Of a stretch of DNA of 64,000 bases, positions 27,697-36,746 are shown piece after piece. Numbering within the stretch: position 1 is the first letter of the stretch; the number at the start of each line of letters is the position of its first letter. The DNA comes from Bacillota bacterium (GTDB lineage Bacteria > Bacillota > UBA4882 > UBA8346): contig JAEZJQ010000050.1 in NCBI GenBank assembly GCA_023436305.1, positions 1-64,000 of the forward strand, in the 5' to 3' direction. The notes beneath the pieces were generated by a model, which did no database searches, had not been told where the DNA came from, and saw only the letters and a program-made list of their open reading frames with translations. The translations under genes and the position numbers were made by a program.

Positions 27697-28017
27697 ATGG
27701 ATGTTGTAGCCATTTGTGATGCACTGGGTAATAAAATCCGTTACCAGCTGATAAAATCACTCCGGGATAAGTCGATATCCACCTGCTGTAACCGGATCGA
27801 GTATTATGAAAACGGGGTCAGTGTCGGTGATGTTGTTAAGCTTACCGGTCTTGCCCAGTCAACTGTTTCACAGCACTTGGCGGTACTTGAAAATGCGGGA
27901 TTGGTTTATAAGGAAAAAAGAGACCTTTGGAGTTGTTATTTTCTTAATAACGACGTCATTGAAAATTTCTTAGAGGAATTAAACCAGGATTTACATCCCC
28001 CAAAATCAAGTAAATAG
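27697..28017 (+). CDS. ArsR/SmtB-family metalloregulator 1
   Basis: A 106-aa winged-helix repressor. The recognition helix region is GDVVKLTGLAQSTVSQHLAVLENAGLV, and the wing is KEKRDLWSCYFL. Cysteines C7, C30, C31 (STCC) and C80 are all conserved in the paralogue at 41516-41836 and are candidates for a soft-metal or arsenite site. The position of the CC pair differs from the CxC of classical ArsR alpha-3 sites as I know them, so the sensed ion is open: As/Sb, Cu, Zn, Cd or Hg. It starts 13 nt downstream of operator 3 and is followed after 52 bp by the permease with its own operator. Expected to repress its own promoter, the peptide and the permease. Confidence 0.9.
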   Translation: MDVVAICDALGNKIRYQLIKSLRDKSISTCCNRIEYYENGVSVGDVVKLTGLAQSTVSQHLAVLENAGLVYKEKRDLWSCYFLNNDVIENFLEELNQDLHPPKSSK

Positions 28018-28024
28018 AAGTTTT

Positions 28025-28054
28025 TTTACATCTGTATATCGTAAAAATACGATG
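28025..28054 (+). promoter_or_regulatory. ArsR-type operator 4 and possible promoter before the permease
   Basis: TATCGTA-AAAA-TACGATG (28037-28054) matches the operator with one end mismatch. A possible TTTACA (28025-28030) and TACGAT (28048-28053) with 17 bp between them would place the operator over the -10 region. Confidence 0.65.
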
Positions 28055-28069
28055 TAAAGGAGAAGTGGA

Positions 28070-29206
28070 ATGGAAAAATTTCTAACGGAGATACTCACAA
28101 AAATGGTGATGGAAGTCATCGGAAGCATTATTCACAACTGGCTCCCGCTAAGTTTAGCCATTGTTATTGCCGCTATTATGAAAGTATATATCGATTCTGA
28201 AAAACTAAAAAAAGTATTACTCCAAAAACCCAACGTATCGATATGGGCAAGTGTAACTGTTGGAGCGCTCACGCCGCTTTGTGCCTGCGGGACAATGGCG
28301 GTTATTGTAGGGATGCTCACTACAACTTTACCCTGGGGGCCAATTATGGCTTTCCTAACTTCTTCCCCGTTGATGAGCCCGGAAGGTTTTATAATGCTGG
28401 CTGGTGTTACCAGTTTTAACTTTGCAGTCGGTTTAACTGTTTCCTCAATCATTATTGGTCTCGGCTCCGGGTATGTCACACACGTAATCGAAAAAAAGAC
28501 GAATTTCCTGAAAAATCAGACGCGATTTTCAAAAGAGGATCTACCCCAAACATGTGGTTGTAATACTGACGCAACTCCAATTACGATGCAATCCGAAACG
28601 TGCGGTTGTAGTTCTCCGGCTCCAATCCCAGTCCAAACATGCGGTTGTGGTGACCCAGCCCCTATTTCTAAACAAAGCTGTTGCGACAATCTGCAAACGG
28701 TATCCCAGCAAACTTGTTGCAGTAACTTACAATCAGTGCCAACAAAAAATGTAGGGACTCATATTCTTGATTTTATTAAGAAAATTAAATGGCGGGAATT
28801 GGGAGAAGTTGTTATAAATTTAGGCTTAAAACAGATAGTGCTTTTTTATTCTATATTCATAGCTATTGGTTACCTCATTACCTACTTTGTGCCTACCTCA
28901 GTCATCGTTAATCTGTTTGGCGTCAAAAATGTTACATCAGTCCCTTTAGCCGCCTTAATCGGTCTGCCTTTATATGTTACCACCGAATCTGCGATTCCTC
29001 TCATTAATTCATTAATGGGGCACGGCGCCAGTGGTGGTTCCATGCTGGCATTTATGATTACCGGGCAGGCCACGAGCGCATGGGTCGTCGCCGGAATAGC
29101 GACATTTATGAAAAAAAGAGTGATTAGTTTATATATTCTCTTCATATTATTCGGTGGAATTTTCTGCGGATATCTCTACGATCTAATTCTGTTAAATATA
29201 AAATAG
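28070..29206 (+). CDS. PF03773-type permease (ArsP / SO_0444 Cu-Zn efflux relative) with Cys-rich cytoplasmic loop
   Basis: A 378-aa membrane protein with about eight helices in two homologous halves. The first half has the family motif GALTPLCACGTMAVIVGML, with a CxC in the membrane, and TSSPLMSPEGF; the second half has LIGLPLYVTTESAIPLINSLM. Between the halves, residues about 160-225 form a soluble insert with three CGC motifs and two CC pairs (starting at C162: TCGCNTD, TCGCSSPAP, TCGCGDPAP, SCCDNLQ, TCCSNLQ). Relatives export trivalent organoarsenicals (ArsP) or Cu/Zn (SO_0444 type). The loop probably collects thiophilic ions or docks Cys-rich peptides; that is inference. Directly downstream of arsR with its own operator and a good AAGGAGA site. 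Confidence 0.85.
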   Translation: MEKFLTEILTKMVMEVIGSIIHNWLPLSLAIVIAAIMKVYIDSEKLKKVLLQKPNVSIWASVTVGALTPLCACGTMAVIVGMLTTTLPWGPIMAFLTSSPLMSPEGFIMLAGVTSFNFAVGLTVSSIIIGLGSGYVTHVIEKKTNFLKNQTRFSKEDLPQTCGCNTDATPITMQSETCGCSSPAPIPVQTCGCGDPAPISKQSCCDNLQTVSQQTCCSNLQSVPTKNVGTHILDFIKKIKWRELGEVVINLGLKQIVLFYSIFIAIGYLITYFVPTSVIVNLFGVKNVTSVPLAALIGLPLYVTTESAIPLINSLMGHGASGGSMLAFMITGQATSAWVVAGIATFMKKRVISLYILFILFGGIFCGYLYDLILLNIK

Positions 29207-29286
29207 AATTCACTAATATTCGGTATAGCCGGTTTTCATTCTCACAACCATACCTTATATTTTTGAAATAACGATAAAGCACACGG

Positions 29287-29314
29287 GGCTTGTCTTTTGT
29301 AGGCAAGCCTTCTT
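29287..29314 (+). terminator. weak terminator-like hairpin after the permease
   Basis: GGCTTG (29287-29292) pairs with CAAGCC (29304-29309), followed by TTCTT. It could end the arsR-permease transcript; the T tract is short. Confidence 0.4.
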
Positions 29315-29353
29315 AAAAATAAACGAAGAGTTATTATTACAGGGAGGATAAAA

Positions 29354-31102
29354 GTGAAAAAGAATTGGCGGACTCTTTTGAGGCATTTTACTACTTCCTT
29401 TTTGGGGATGACTGTGCGGAATAAAAAACAAACCCGATTCCCGGTAAGGAAAATCAAGGTAAATCAGGCAGGTTATGTTCCATTCGAGAAGAAGGTCTTT
29501 TTTTATACGGCCGGCGCTGAAAGCTTCGAAGGAATAGTTTTTGAAATTATCCGCGCTTCAGACGGTAAAGTATTTCAAGGACAACTGGGCAAAGCAGTTC
29601 TGGATAATGACAGCGGTGACAGAAACTATAGCGGCGATTTTTCCTTTTTGACCGAACCCGGTAACTACACCATTAAAATTGGCGCGGAGGAATCCCATCC
29701 TTTTGAAATCACCGGTCAAAAGTACCTTAATTTGTTTTACGTTACAATGCGTTCTTATTATTTACAACGGTGCGGGATGGAGATTCATGATACAATTTCC
29801 GGCGTTTCCTATGCTGCTTGCCATTTGGATGATAGTTACCCGGACAACAATCCATTAGGACCCCGAATGGATACAACCGGTGGTTGGCACGACGCGGGCG
29901 ACTATGGTAAATACATTCCTACTGCGGCTGTAACAGTGGCGCAGCTTCTTTTAATGTATGAACTATCACCGGAGACTTTCGCCCATTTTTCGTTGGATAT
30001 TCCCAGAACTAAGAACGACCAACATCTATCCGATATCCTGGCTGAAATTAAATATGAACTGGACTGGATGTTAAAAATGCAGGATGGGAGCGACGGAGGG
30101 GTCTATTATAAGGTAACCAGCCACAAGTTCCCACCCATGGACTTGGCTCCCGAAGACGATGATGTGGAAATTCGTTATTACTATAGCAAAGGGACTGCGG
30201 TTACGGCAAATTTCGCAGGTGCTATTGCCATTGCCGCACGAGTGTATGAAAAAAAAGATCCCGAGTATGCCCAAAGACTTAAAAAGGCGGCGATTCAAGC
30301 TGGGGATTTCCTAATCAAATCAACCAGTGAAGTTCTGATCCCCTCCACAGGTGGAATAGGAGCCTATCAAACAACTTCCGTTAAAGACGACCTCTGTTGG
30401 GCTTATGCCGAACTTTACCGGCTAACGGAAAAGAGAGATTATCTAGATATGGCGCTCCAATATTGGGAGGCGAATTTTGTGCCGGTTATCACCTGGGATA
30501 ACGTTTCTTTCCTGGCGGTTTATACCCTTCTTTCCTACTCTGGAACCCCCGTTAATCTGCGTGAGGAATGGAGGTCTGGCATGATTCAGTGGGCAAAGAG
30601 TATCCGGCCGCGAATTAATTCCAACGGTTACCGGGTGGCGTTGGTTTGGAGTGAGTATGTTTGGTCTTCCAATAAGACGGTACTGGCTTACGGGGTTACT
30701 TTCATCCTCATTCAGAAGCTCTTAGGAGAACTAGAATTCGAAGATGAAATTCAATTCTCCCTGGACTATGTTCTGGGCGTTAATCCCCTGAGCAAGGTTT
30801 ATATTACCAAAGTTGGCACGGATTATGTCCGGCATCCCCACAATCGTATTGTGGAATCGAAGCGGATATTGATTCCGGGTTTACTGGTGGGAGGGCCGAA
30901 CAATAAAGCGGAGGATGGACTCTATCCCCGCGATTTGGGTCCCAAAGGTTACATCGATGTAACGGGAGCTTGTTCCTGCAATGAAAATGCCATCGATTAT
31001 AATGCGCCGCTTGTTTTTATAACAGGTTACTTATGGATGAAGATGGAGATTAAAAGGAAAATAGGCTCCTTGCCTGAAGGACAACAGACCCGTACAATGT
31101 GA
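29354..31102 (+). CDS. glycoside hydrolase family 9 (endoglucanase/cellodextrinase type)
   Basis: A 582-aa protein. Residues about 32-115 are the Ig-like CelD N-terminal domain (IKVNQAGYVPFEKKVFFY is its hallmark), followed by the (alpha/alpha)6 GH9 catalytic domain. Catalytic signatures: D180 and D183 in GGWHDAGDYGKY, the HPHNR motif with H494 region, and the acid E544 in CSCNENAIDYNAPLVF. The GTG start is fixed by GGAGG at 29343-29347. The N-terminus is basic but not a convincing signal peptide, so it is probably intracellular and acts on imported cello- or xylo-oligosaccharides. It converges on the GH52 gene; the pair splits the metal regulon in two. Confidence 0.9.
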   Translation: MKKNWRTLLRHFTTSFLGMTVRNKKQTRFPVRKIKVNQAGYVPFEKKVFFYTAGAESFEGIVFEIIRASDGKVFQGQLGKAVLDNDSGDRNYSGDFSFLTEPGNYTIKIGAEESHPFEITGQKYLNLFYVTMRSYYLQRCGMEIHDTISGVSYAACHLDDSYPDNNPLGPRMDTTGGWHDAGDYGKYIPTAAVTVAQLLLMYELSPETFAHFSLDIPRTKNDQHLSDILAEIKYELDWMLKMQDGSDGGVYYKVTSHKFPPMDLAPEDDDVEIRYYYSKGTAVTANFAGAIAIAARVYEKKDPEYAQRLKKAAIQAGDFLIKSTSEVLIPSTGGIGAYQTTSVKDDLCWAYAELYRLTEKRDYLDMALQYWEANFVPVITWDNVSFLAVYTLLSYSGTPVNLREEWRSGMIQWAKSIRPRINSNGYRVALVWSEYVWSSNKTVLAYGVTFILIQKLLGELEFEDEIQFSLDYVLGVNPLSKVYITKVGTDYVRHPHNRIVESKRILIPGLLVGGPNNKAEDGLYPRDLGPKGYIDVTGACSCNENAIDYNAPLVFITGYLWMKMEIKRKIGSLPEGQQTRTM

Positions 31103-31127
31103 GGGATAATATCACCGGTTTCTACGC

Positions 31128-33236
31128 TTACGATTCTTCTACCCAAAGTATACTGGTGACACCACGAGGATAATACCGGCTTCCAATAATAAGCCCGTTT
31201 TCAATCTGATCGCTCCAACACCAGTAAGATAATTCCTGGTTCAAAAGCCAGCTTGCATGAACTCTATCAGCCGCCACGTTTAGGTCATCGATTTCCAAAC
31301 CCAGTATTTTTCGGGCCACAAATTGGCACAGATAAATTTTACTTAACCATGAATTGTTACTGGTTGACGATAGTTTCCATCCGCCATTCTCAAATAAACA
31401 CACCCCAGGAACCAGAATATTTTTAAGATGCCGTGTTAGCGCTTGAATATACAATCCAAATCTCCCATCCGGATCAAGTGCTTCTTTACAATCGGTAAAA
31501 TACGCAAAGACCAAACCTTCAATCGCGGGAATGATTTTCGATTGATTACCGGTTTCAAATACTGCGGGGATATATCCGGCATCGGTCATATGTTCAATAA
31601 TCGTTTCGGTACATCGTTCCGCTTGTAAACCCGCTTCCAGGGCTAATTCGGTTACTCCTTGCCGCGTAAATATTTTTTCCAAAGCCACATACATAGCCCA
31701 GCATTTACCAGCCAAATAAATGTTATTTCTGGCTTGTCCTAAAGAGGCATCAAGGCAATCATACGTTGTAATTTCAGTTCCGCCCTTCGCGCGAGCGGTA
31801 TCAAGTTTCATAACACCATTGCGTTGAGCAGGATCCGGATGATCGCGATTCAACATACTATGAAAACAGTCAATTAAAACACTGATATTTTTTTTCAGCC
31901 ATTCAACGTCTTGCGTCTGGTTAATATAAACGGTTGCACAACATAGCCAATTTACAAGTTCCTCATGGGTCATATATGAATAACAACCGTTCAACCCGCA
32001 TAGTTCATAAATGGAATATTGAGGCTTGGAAAAAACATTAGCAGCACCCATATCATGAGTAAAACTAATTCCCCCGGGATATTTCCGGGCTTCACCCGGA
32101 AAACATACTTCATCGTAATAACTGTATCGCTCTAAAAACATATCTAAAACATTACGAACCGTCCAGGGGTTCATTTTCATTTCATAGAAAAGTTGATCAA
32201 CAGTTAAATCCAGAGTATTCATCATTCGATACTCGCCTTCATAAACAATCCAGAGCGGTTTGTTATTGTTATGCAATAATTGAGTACAACCATAATAACT
32301 TCGAACCGCATGAGCAACCATGAATTTCTGATCGGCTGACAGGCGGCTCTCATCAATGAACTTATCTGCCTCTTTGCACATCTGAACAATTTCATCATAT
32401 TTTTCAAGAGCAAACTCAACGACTTGATCGATATTCTTAAAAAACCTTGTATAGTAATAGGTTGCATCCATCCCACTTGTTATAATTCCGCTTCGATAGA
32501 AACAAATCGCAAACTTAAATGTCCTTTTTTCTCCAGGGGGCACATCCGCTAATAGCAGACCATAACTTCCATGCGCAAAGGACCGATTTTCATCTAATTC
32601 ATTATCCAATATTTCTTCCACATTTAATCCCAATCCCGTTTTGACCCCAATACTCCTGGAGGCGATGGCTGTAATATTCCCTTGTCCTATGCCAACGATT
32701 CCATTGTCGACCGTATCTTCCAATCGTCTCATTCCAGAATACGGATCATTTCTTTGATACCCAAAGATTGCGCGGCGAGCGTCTTTACCCTGGGAATTGT
32801 CAACGGTAATTTCAGCGAGTATCGCGGGGAGTAATGCCATTTTTAAATCCGTTTCGGGGGCGCTATCGGGATTAGGTATTGATCTTACCGGAGAGTAGAT
32901 CCGAAAAATCAAATCTTTCGCTGACCAGGTATCCGTTGATACCCGGAAATCTCTTTTGATGTCATCATCTTTGAAATACCCAACTCGGGGTAGTTTATTC
33001 CATAACTCTTTGCTTTGTTTAATATTATCAGTGGTGTTGCTTTTATCGACCCATTGGAAAAAAGGAAATGCTTCAAAATAAGTTTTATCCGATGATTGTA
33101 AACCAATAAATATATCTTGATCGGTTGGTTTCGCCATTTCCATACCCAATCCGCCTTTTGCGCCTTTAAAGCCAAGTGTGAAACTTGCAAAAGCTCCAAT
33201 CGGAGAATGATGGGCGTTAAAAAAAATATTCTCCAT
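31128..33236 (-). CDS. glycoside hydrolase family 52 beta-xylosidase
   Basis: A 702-aa protein matching the GH52 family over its whole length. The N-terminus NAHHSPIGAFASFTLGFKG is a family hallmark. The likely nucleophile is E335 (E333 is adjacent) in YEGEYRMMNTLDLT, and the acid/base is one of D493/D496 in YDCLDASLGQ. GH52 enzymes release xylose from xylo-oligosaccharides with retention. There is no signal peptide, so it is cytoplasmic, like the GH3 and GH9 enzymes here. GGGAGAG lies about 12 nt before the ATG. Convergent with GH9, only 25 bp apart. Confidence 0.95.
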   Translation of the reverse strand: MENIFFNAHHSPIGAFASFTLGFKGAKGGLGMEMAKPTDQDIFIGLQSSDKTYFEAFPFFQWVDKSNTTDNIKQSKELWNKLPRVGYFKDDDIKRDFRVSTDTWSAKDLIFRIYSPVRSIPNPDSAPETDLKMALLPAILAEITVDNSQGKDARRAIFGYQRNDPYSGMRRLEDTVDNGIVGIGQGNITAIASRSIGVKTGLGLNVEEILDNELDENRSFAHGSYGLLLADVPPGEKRTFKFAICFYRSGIITSGMDATYYYTRFFKNIDQVVEFALEKYDEIVQMCKEADKFIDESRLSADQKFMVAHAVRSYYGCTQLLHNNNKPLWIVYEGEYRMMNTLDLTVDQLFYEMKMNPWTVRNVLDMFLERYSYYDEVCFPGEARKYPGGISFTHDMGAANVFSKPQYSIYELCGLNGCYSYMTHEELVNWLCCATVYINQTQDVEWLKKNISVLIDCFHSMLNRDHPDPAQRNGVMKLDTARAKGGTEITTYDCLDASLGQARNNIYLAGKCWAMYVALEKIFTRQGVTELALEAGLQAERCTETIIEHMTDAGYIPAVFETGNQSKIIPAIEGLVFAYFTDCKEALDPDGRFGLYIQALTRHLKNILVPGVCLFENGGWKLSSTSNNSWLSKIYLCQFVARKILGLEIDDLNVAADRVHASWLLNQELSYWCWSDQIENGLIIGSRYYPRGVTSILWVEES

Positions 33237-33560
33237 TAATGCTTCAACTCTCCCTATAAAACCAAGATTATTCTTTCCAGAATCTTATATTTGATTTTAC
33301 CATGAATCACCACAATTGAAAACCCGCAAAAATACACCGAATGTCTACGATGGTAATCGCTACTATTTGCGATAAGTGAAGGCACCCCAGATCGAAAGGC
33401 CGCAAAGTGACAATTTGCCAAATCGCGGCCCCTTCACGCAGGGTGGTTTCAAGACGAATGTACATTCATTACTGCCGTTTTGAAATAACCGGCTTACGAT
33501 TTTAACGGTTTCCAAAGCAAACCTGGATATTCATCCCAATAAAGCTGTTTTATCCGATTT
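33237..33560. other. intergenic region with nested inverted repeats
   Basis: No gene is seen. GTGAAGG (33376-33382) pairs with CCTTCAC (33431-33437), and inside it GGCCGC (33398-33403) pairs with GCGGCC (33425-33430), a branched or nested hairpin. A perfect palindrome GAATGTACATTC lies near 33456-33467. The structure lies downstream of the aquaporin operon and upstream of GH52, so it may end the former. No tRNA fold was recognised. Confidence 0.5.
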
Positions 33561-34412
33561 TTATGCCGCCTTCTCTATTTCATCCACTTCTTTTACCGGG
33601 GAAGCCACCGAAATAATTTTATATATACCGCCTCCTACAATTGCACCAATAATAGGGGCTAAAATGTATACCAGGAAGAATCCACCTCGTGGACCCGGTA
33701 TTGCGATACTCCCCCAACCGGTGATATAAGAAATCAGTCTGGGCCCGAAATCTCGAGCGGGATTAAAGCCTGCCTGTGAGAACGGCGCAAAAATAATGAT
33801 GCATATGGCAAGCACCAGGCCAATAAAGTATGTCAAAATCCGAAATCCGGTCCGGGGTCCATCAAATTTTCTCCGGTCGGTAAGGGCAAAAACTCCCAAA
33901 GCCAGAAGTGCGGTCCCCAGAAATTCCGCAATAAATGCAATCACTTTGGAAACTTGGGCAAAAGCTTGTGGAGTAGTCCCGTAAATGGCCGGATTGGGAA
34001 AGTATTCCCCAAACATCATGGCCGACAGTTCACTTCCGACGTCACCCCGTACTAGATGGTGAACCGCTTCAAATTGAATTAAAGTTTTACTGAACATTCC
34101 ATATAACACCGTTGCGGCAAGCATTGCCCCTATCAATTGCGCGGCGATGTAAGGAATAATTTTTTTGACCGGAAAACTATCGGGCCGGTAAATTGCCATG
34201 GATACCGTTATCGCTGGATTAAGATGAGCTCCGCTAATGGAACCGACCAGATAAATAGCCAGGTTAACTGCCAGTCCCCATACGATCGCCACCTGGAACA
34301 AACCAATATGGGCACCGCTGATTACGTCCACGGCCACTACACCACAACCGAAAAAAACTAGGACAAATGTCCCCACGATTTCTGCAAAGCATTCTTTGAA
34401 AAGTTTCGACAA
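33561..34412 (-). CDS. aquaglyceroporin (MIP family)
   Basis: A 283-aa MIP channel with six membrane segments and two NPA boxes: SGAHLNPAITVSMA and AGFNPARDFGPRL. The Asp after the second NPAR is characteristic of glycerol-conducting GlpF-type channels rather than water-specific aquaporins. Such channels also pass As(OH)3 and Sb(OH)3, and in some bacteria they are part of ars operons. The likely start is TTG at 34412 with a modest AAAGG site. It is the last gene of the minus-strand radical SAM/desulfurase operon, 56 bp after the unknown 339-aa gene. A role in metalloid movement fits the ArsR context, but ordinary glycerol uptake cannot be excluded. Confidence 0.9.
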   Translation of the reverse strand: MSKLFKECFAEIVGTFVLVFFGCGVVAVDVISGAHIGLFQVAIVWGLAVNLAIYLVGSISGAHLNPAITVSMAIYRPDSFPVKKIIPYIAAQLIGAMLAATVLYGMFSKTLIQFEAVHHLVRGDVGSELSAMMFGEYFPNPAIYGTTPQAFAQVSKVIAFIAEFLGTALLALGVFALTDRRKFDGPRTGFRILTYFIGLVLAICIIIFAPFSQAGFNPARDFGPRLISYITGWGSIAIPGPRGGFFLVYILAPIIGAIVGGGIYKIISVASPVKEVDEIEKAA

Positions 34413-34468
34413 TGTTTTTCAGCGCCTTTCTGGAAAAGTTTAATTGTTTGAGAAGTTTACGAAAGTTA

Positions 34469-35488
34469 TCATAGATACTTTCGAATTGCTGAACGAAGAA
34501 ATTCATTTTTTACAAAAGTGGGAAAGGCATCAACTTTTATATTTAATTCACCACTAAAAGCATAAACTGTCATCGGGCAACTGCCGGCAGTTGGTGAGCC
34601 GTAGGATGACATTAATCCAGATTGAATAAGCTGATTTAATTCAGGCACCAAAGCATTGGGACAACAGGAATCTTTTTCTGCAGGATCGCTCCCTTGGAGA
34701 ATAAAATAATCATTTTTGTTGTCAATCATATTTCGTAAACGTTCCTTCAAGATATCCGAAACTGACGTAACTTTGTTTATTTGGGGAAAAAAATTGGTAC
34801 TGGCGCTCAAACTACTATCCAATAAGAAAATGGGGCCATACTTTTTATACAGATCCAGATAATTTTGAGCAAGCGGCGCGGACATATCCAGGGAAATATA
34901 ATTATCCTCGCATAGAAGTTCTTTGGACTTTTTGGAGATAGCTACCGGTTTACCCCGGCGGATGATGGTCCCATTGGTGAGGCAGATACAGCGAAATGGA
35001 CCGGTATAAATTATGCTCGTCTCCGCTTTTTCCTGTCCGTATAAAATCTGTTCGGCGACGGCGGCTGAGTCTTTTTGGAACGTATCACAGTCAAAAAGCA
35101 ACGGATCGGTGGTGAGTCTTGCGTAAAGCTCCGGATCGGGAACCGAAATTTCCAGTTCCGGCTGATATACCGGCAACATATAAACATTGGCGGTCTTCTC
35201 GCATATCCGCATATTCTTGAATATGAAATGATTATCATCATCTAAAACCGCCAGCGCATTCCCCTTGTAATGGACGGACCGGCCGCTGTCATAACATTTC
35301 TCGGATAGTCCTTGCCAACCCACCAGCCGGTATTCTCTGGCGCTGGTTTTACTGATATTAATACCACGGTGGTTATTGGTTTCAAATTCATATAATGCTT
35401 CATAAAGATTTTCCAAAGAAATGTTGCAACTCCATTTTTGATATTTACCATCTTGACTTTTTTCTATTACCAATTCTATATTTGCCAT
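34469..35488 (-). CDS. unknown protein in the ArsR-linked operon, 339 aa
   Basis: I do not recognise this family. The ATG at 35488 is preferred because AAGGAG (35498-35503) is 9 nt upstream; a GTG at 35497 is too close to that site. The protein is soluble, without signal peptide, and carries scattered cysteines: WSCNISL near the start, SEKCYDS, RICEK, FDCDTF, FRCICLTNG, LLCEDN, DSCCPNA and GSCPM. A region near the middle (YTGPFRCICLTNGTIIRRGKPVAI) repeats a theme seen earlier (NALAVLDDDNHFIFKNMRI), so it may contain related sub-domains. It starts 5 bp after the cysteine desulfurase, so the two are translationally close partners. It could be a sulfur acceptor or thiol-handling enzyme; this is a guess from context. 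Confidence 0.75.
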   Translation of the reverse strand: MANIELVIEKSQDGKYQKWSCNISLENLYEALYEFETNNHRGINISKTSAREYRLVGWQGLSEKCYDSGRSVHYKGNALAVLDDDNHFIFKNMRICEKTANVYMLPVYQPELEISVPDPELYARLTTDPLLFDCDTFQKDSAAVAEQILYGQEKAETSIIYTGPFRCICLTNGTIIRRGKPVAISKKSKELLCEDNYISLDMSAPLAQNYLDLYKKYGPIFLLDSSLSASTNFFPQINKVTSVSDILKERLRNMIDNKNDYFILQGSDPAEKDSCCPNALVPELNQLIQSGLMSSYGSPTAGSCPMTVYAFSGELNIKVDAFPTFVKNEFLRSAIRKYL

Positions 35489-35493
35489 GTTAG

Positions 35494-36618
35494 TCACTCC
35501 TTTATTTGTCTTTCAATAACCTTTATCAAAGTATTGGTCATTGCATAAACTTCTTCCGCTTCGGTATGATAGCCCATGGATATCCGTAAAGTACCGAAAG
35601 CAGTTTTCATATCCCGGCCCATGGCCATGATAACTCGAGGCGGGATTTCCATGCTGGAATGGCAAGCCGATCCTGAAGATAATGCATATCCGAACATGGC
35701 CATTTCAGTAACAGTAACACTGCCTTTAATTCCAGGAATGGAGAAGGATACAATTCCAGGCAATCCGTTGGTTTTCGAATTAATTACTGTTTCCGGGAAC
35801 CGGGCTTTAATTTGAGTTATAATATATTCGCTATACTCTTTTAACCTATCTTCAACCCAGGCCATTCTATCCAAAGACAGTTCCAGAGCGGTAACCGCCG
35901 CGGCAAAACCCGCTACATTTTCAGTTCCAGCCCGTAAATTCTTTTCTTGCGGGCCCCCTGAAATATGGCTGGTTAATAATTCGGGTGACCCGGTTATCAC
36001 TCCACCATTACCGCGTGGCGCTCCGAATTTATGAGAGGAGAAAGTATAAAACATTCCTTTAAAATCTTTGATGTTAATGGGGATATGTCCGACTACCTGA
36101 ACCCCATCAATATGTAATAACACATTCTTTTGGGTACAAATCTCGATTATCCGATTAAGATCCTGTTGCACAACCCCGGTTTCATTATTGCCATGAAGCA
36201 CACATACCAGGGAATAATTTGAAGAAAGTACCTTTTCCAAAGCGCTGATATTAATCTGTCCCTGATTATCAATATGTAAAGTATCAACTTGGTTCGGATT
36301 TTTTTTGGTTACGTAATAACAAGATTCATGAGAATCATGAGCCACTAATATTTTTTTATCCGGGTACCGGTGCAGTACTGAATTCAAGATTAGATTATTG
36401 GCTTCTGAACCGCCCGAAGTAAGGATAACCGATGCATTTGTAATCCCCAATAATTTTAAAAACTGTTCTCTGCTTTGATTTAAAATATTCCTGGCCATCA
36501 ATCCAAGATTATGATTTGAAGAAGGATTTCCGAAAGCGGACAATGATATGTCTTTAAAAACATTGATACTCTCCGGGAAAGGAGGAGCAGTTGCCGCATA
36601 ATCAAAATAACTTTTCAT
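35494..36618 (-). CDS. NifS-like cysteine desulfurase
   Basis: A 374-aa PLP enzyme of the class V aminotransferase fold. It starts with YFDYAATAPP, the Schiff-base Lys is in TFSSHKFGAPRG, RAGTEN is the conserved Arg motif, HIDGVQ binds PLP, and the catalytic Cys is in SSGSACHSS on the substrate loop. It converts cysteine to alanine and an enzyme-bound persulfide. No IscU-like scaffold is adjacent; the gene lies between a radical SAM enzyme and the unknown Cys-containing 339-aa protein. It may supply sulfur for the iron-sulfur clusters of the two radical SAM enzymes, or for modification of the Cys-rich peptides; which one is open. Confidence 0.93.
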   Translation of the reverse strand: MKSYFDYAATAPPFPESINVFKDISLSAFGNPSSNHNLGLMARNILNQSREQFLKLLGITNASVILTSGGSEANNLILNSVLHRYPDKKILVAHDSHESCYYVTKKNPNQVDTLHIDNQGQINISALEKVLSSNYSLVCVLHGNNETGVVQQDLNRIIEICTQKNVLLHIDGVQVVGHIPINIKDFKGMFYTFSSHKFGAPRGNGGVITGSPELLTSHISGGPQEKNLRAGTENVAGFAAAVTALELSLDRMAWVEDRLKEYSEYIITQIKARFPETVINSKTNGLPGIVSFSIPGIKGSVTVTEMAMFGYALSSGSACHSSMEIPPRVIMAMGRDMKTAFGTLRISMGYHTEAEEVYAMTNTLIKVIERQIKE

Positions 36619-36746
36619 GTGAGTTACACTTTTAATCTCCCTTCATTCATTTTAAAACTATTGATATTATTTAATGTGTACTTTCAATTTCTTTCATTGG
36701 TTCAATTTATCGGTTCAGCATTTCCCGCGCAACAAGATAAACTTTT

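Noticed and set aside
27444..27713. Minus-strand 89-aa frame across the arsR promoter
   Set aside because: It reads through the 116-bp repeat element and the arsR operators and has no ribosome binding site.
33376..33437. tRNA-like or other RNA gene
   Set aside because: The inverted repeats do not give a cloverleaf, and no T-loop consensus GTTCRANNC is present.
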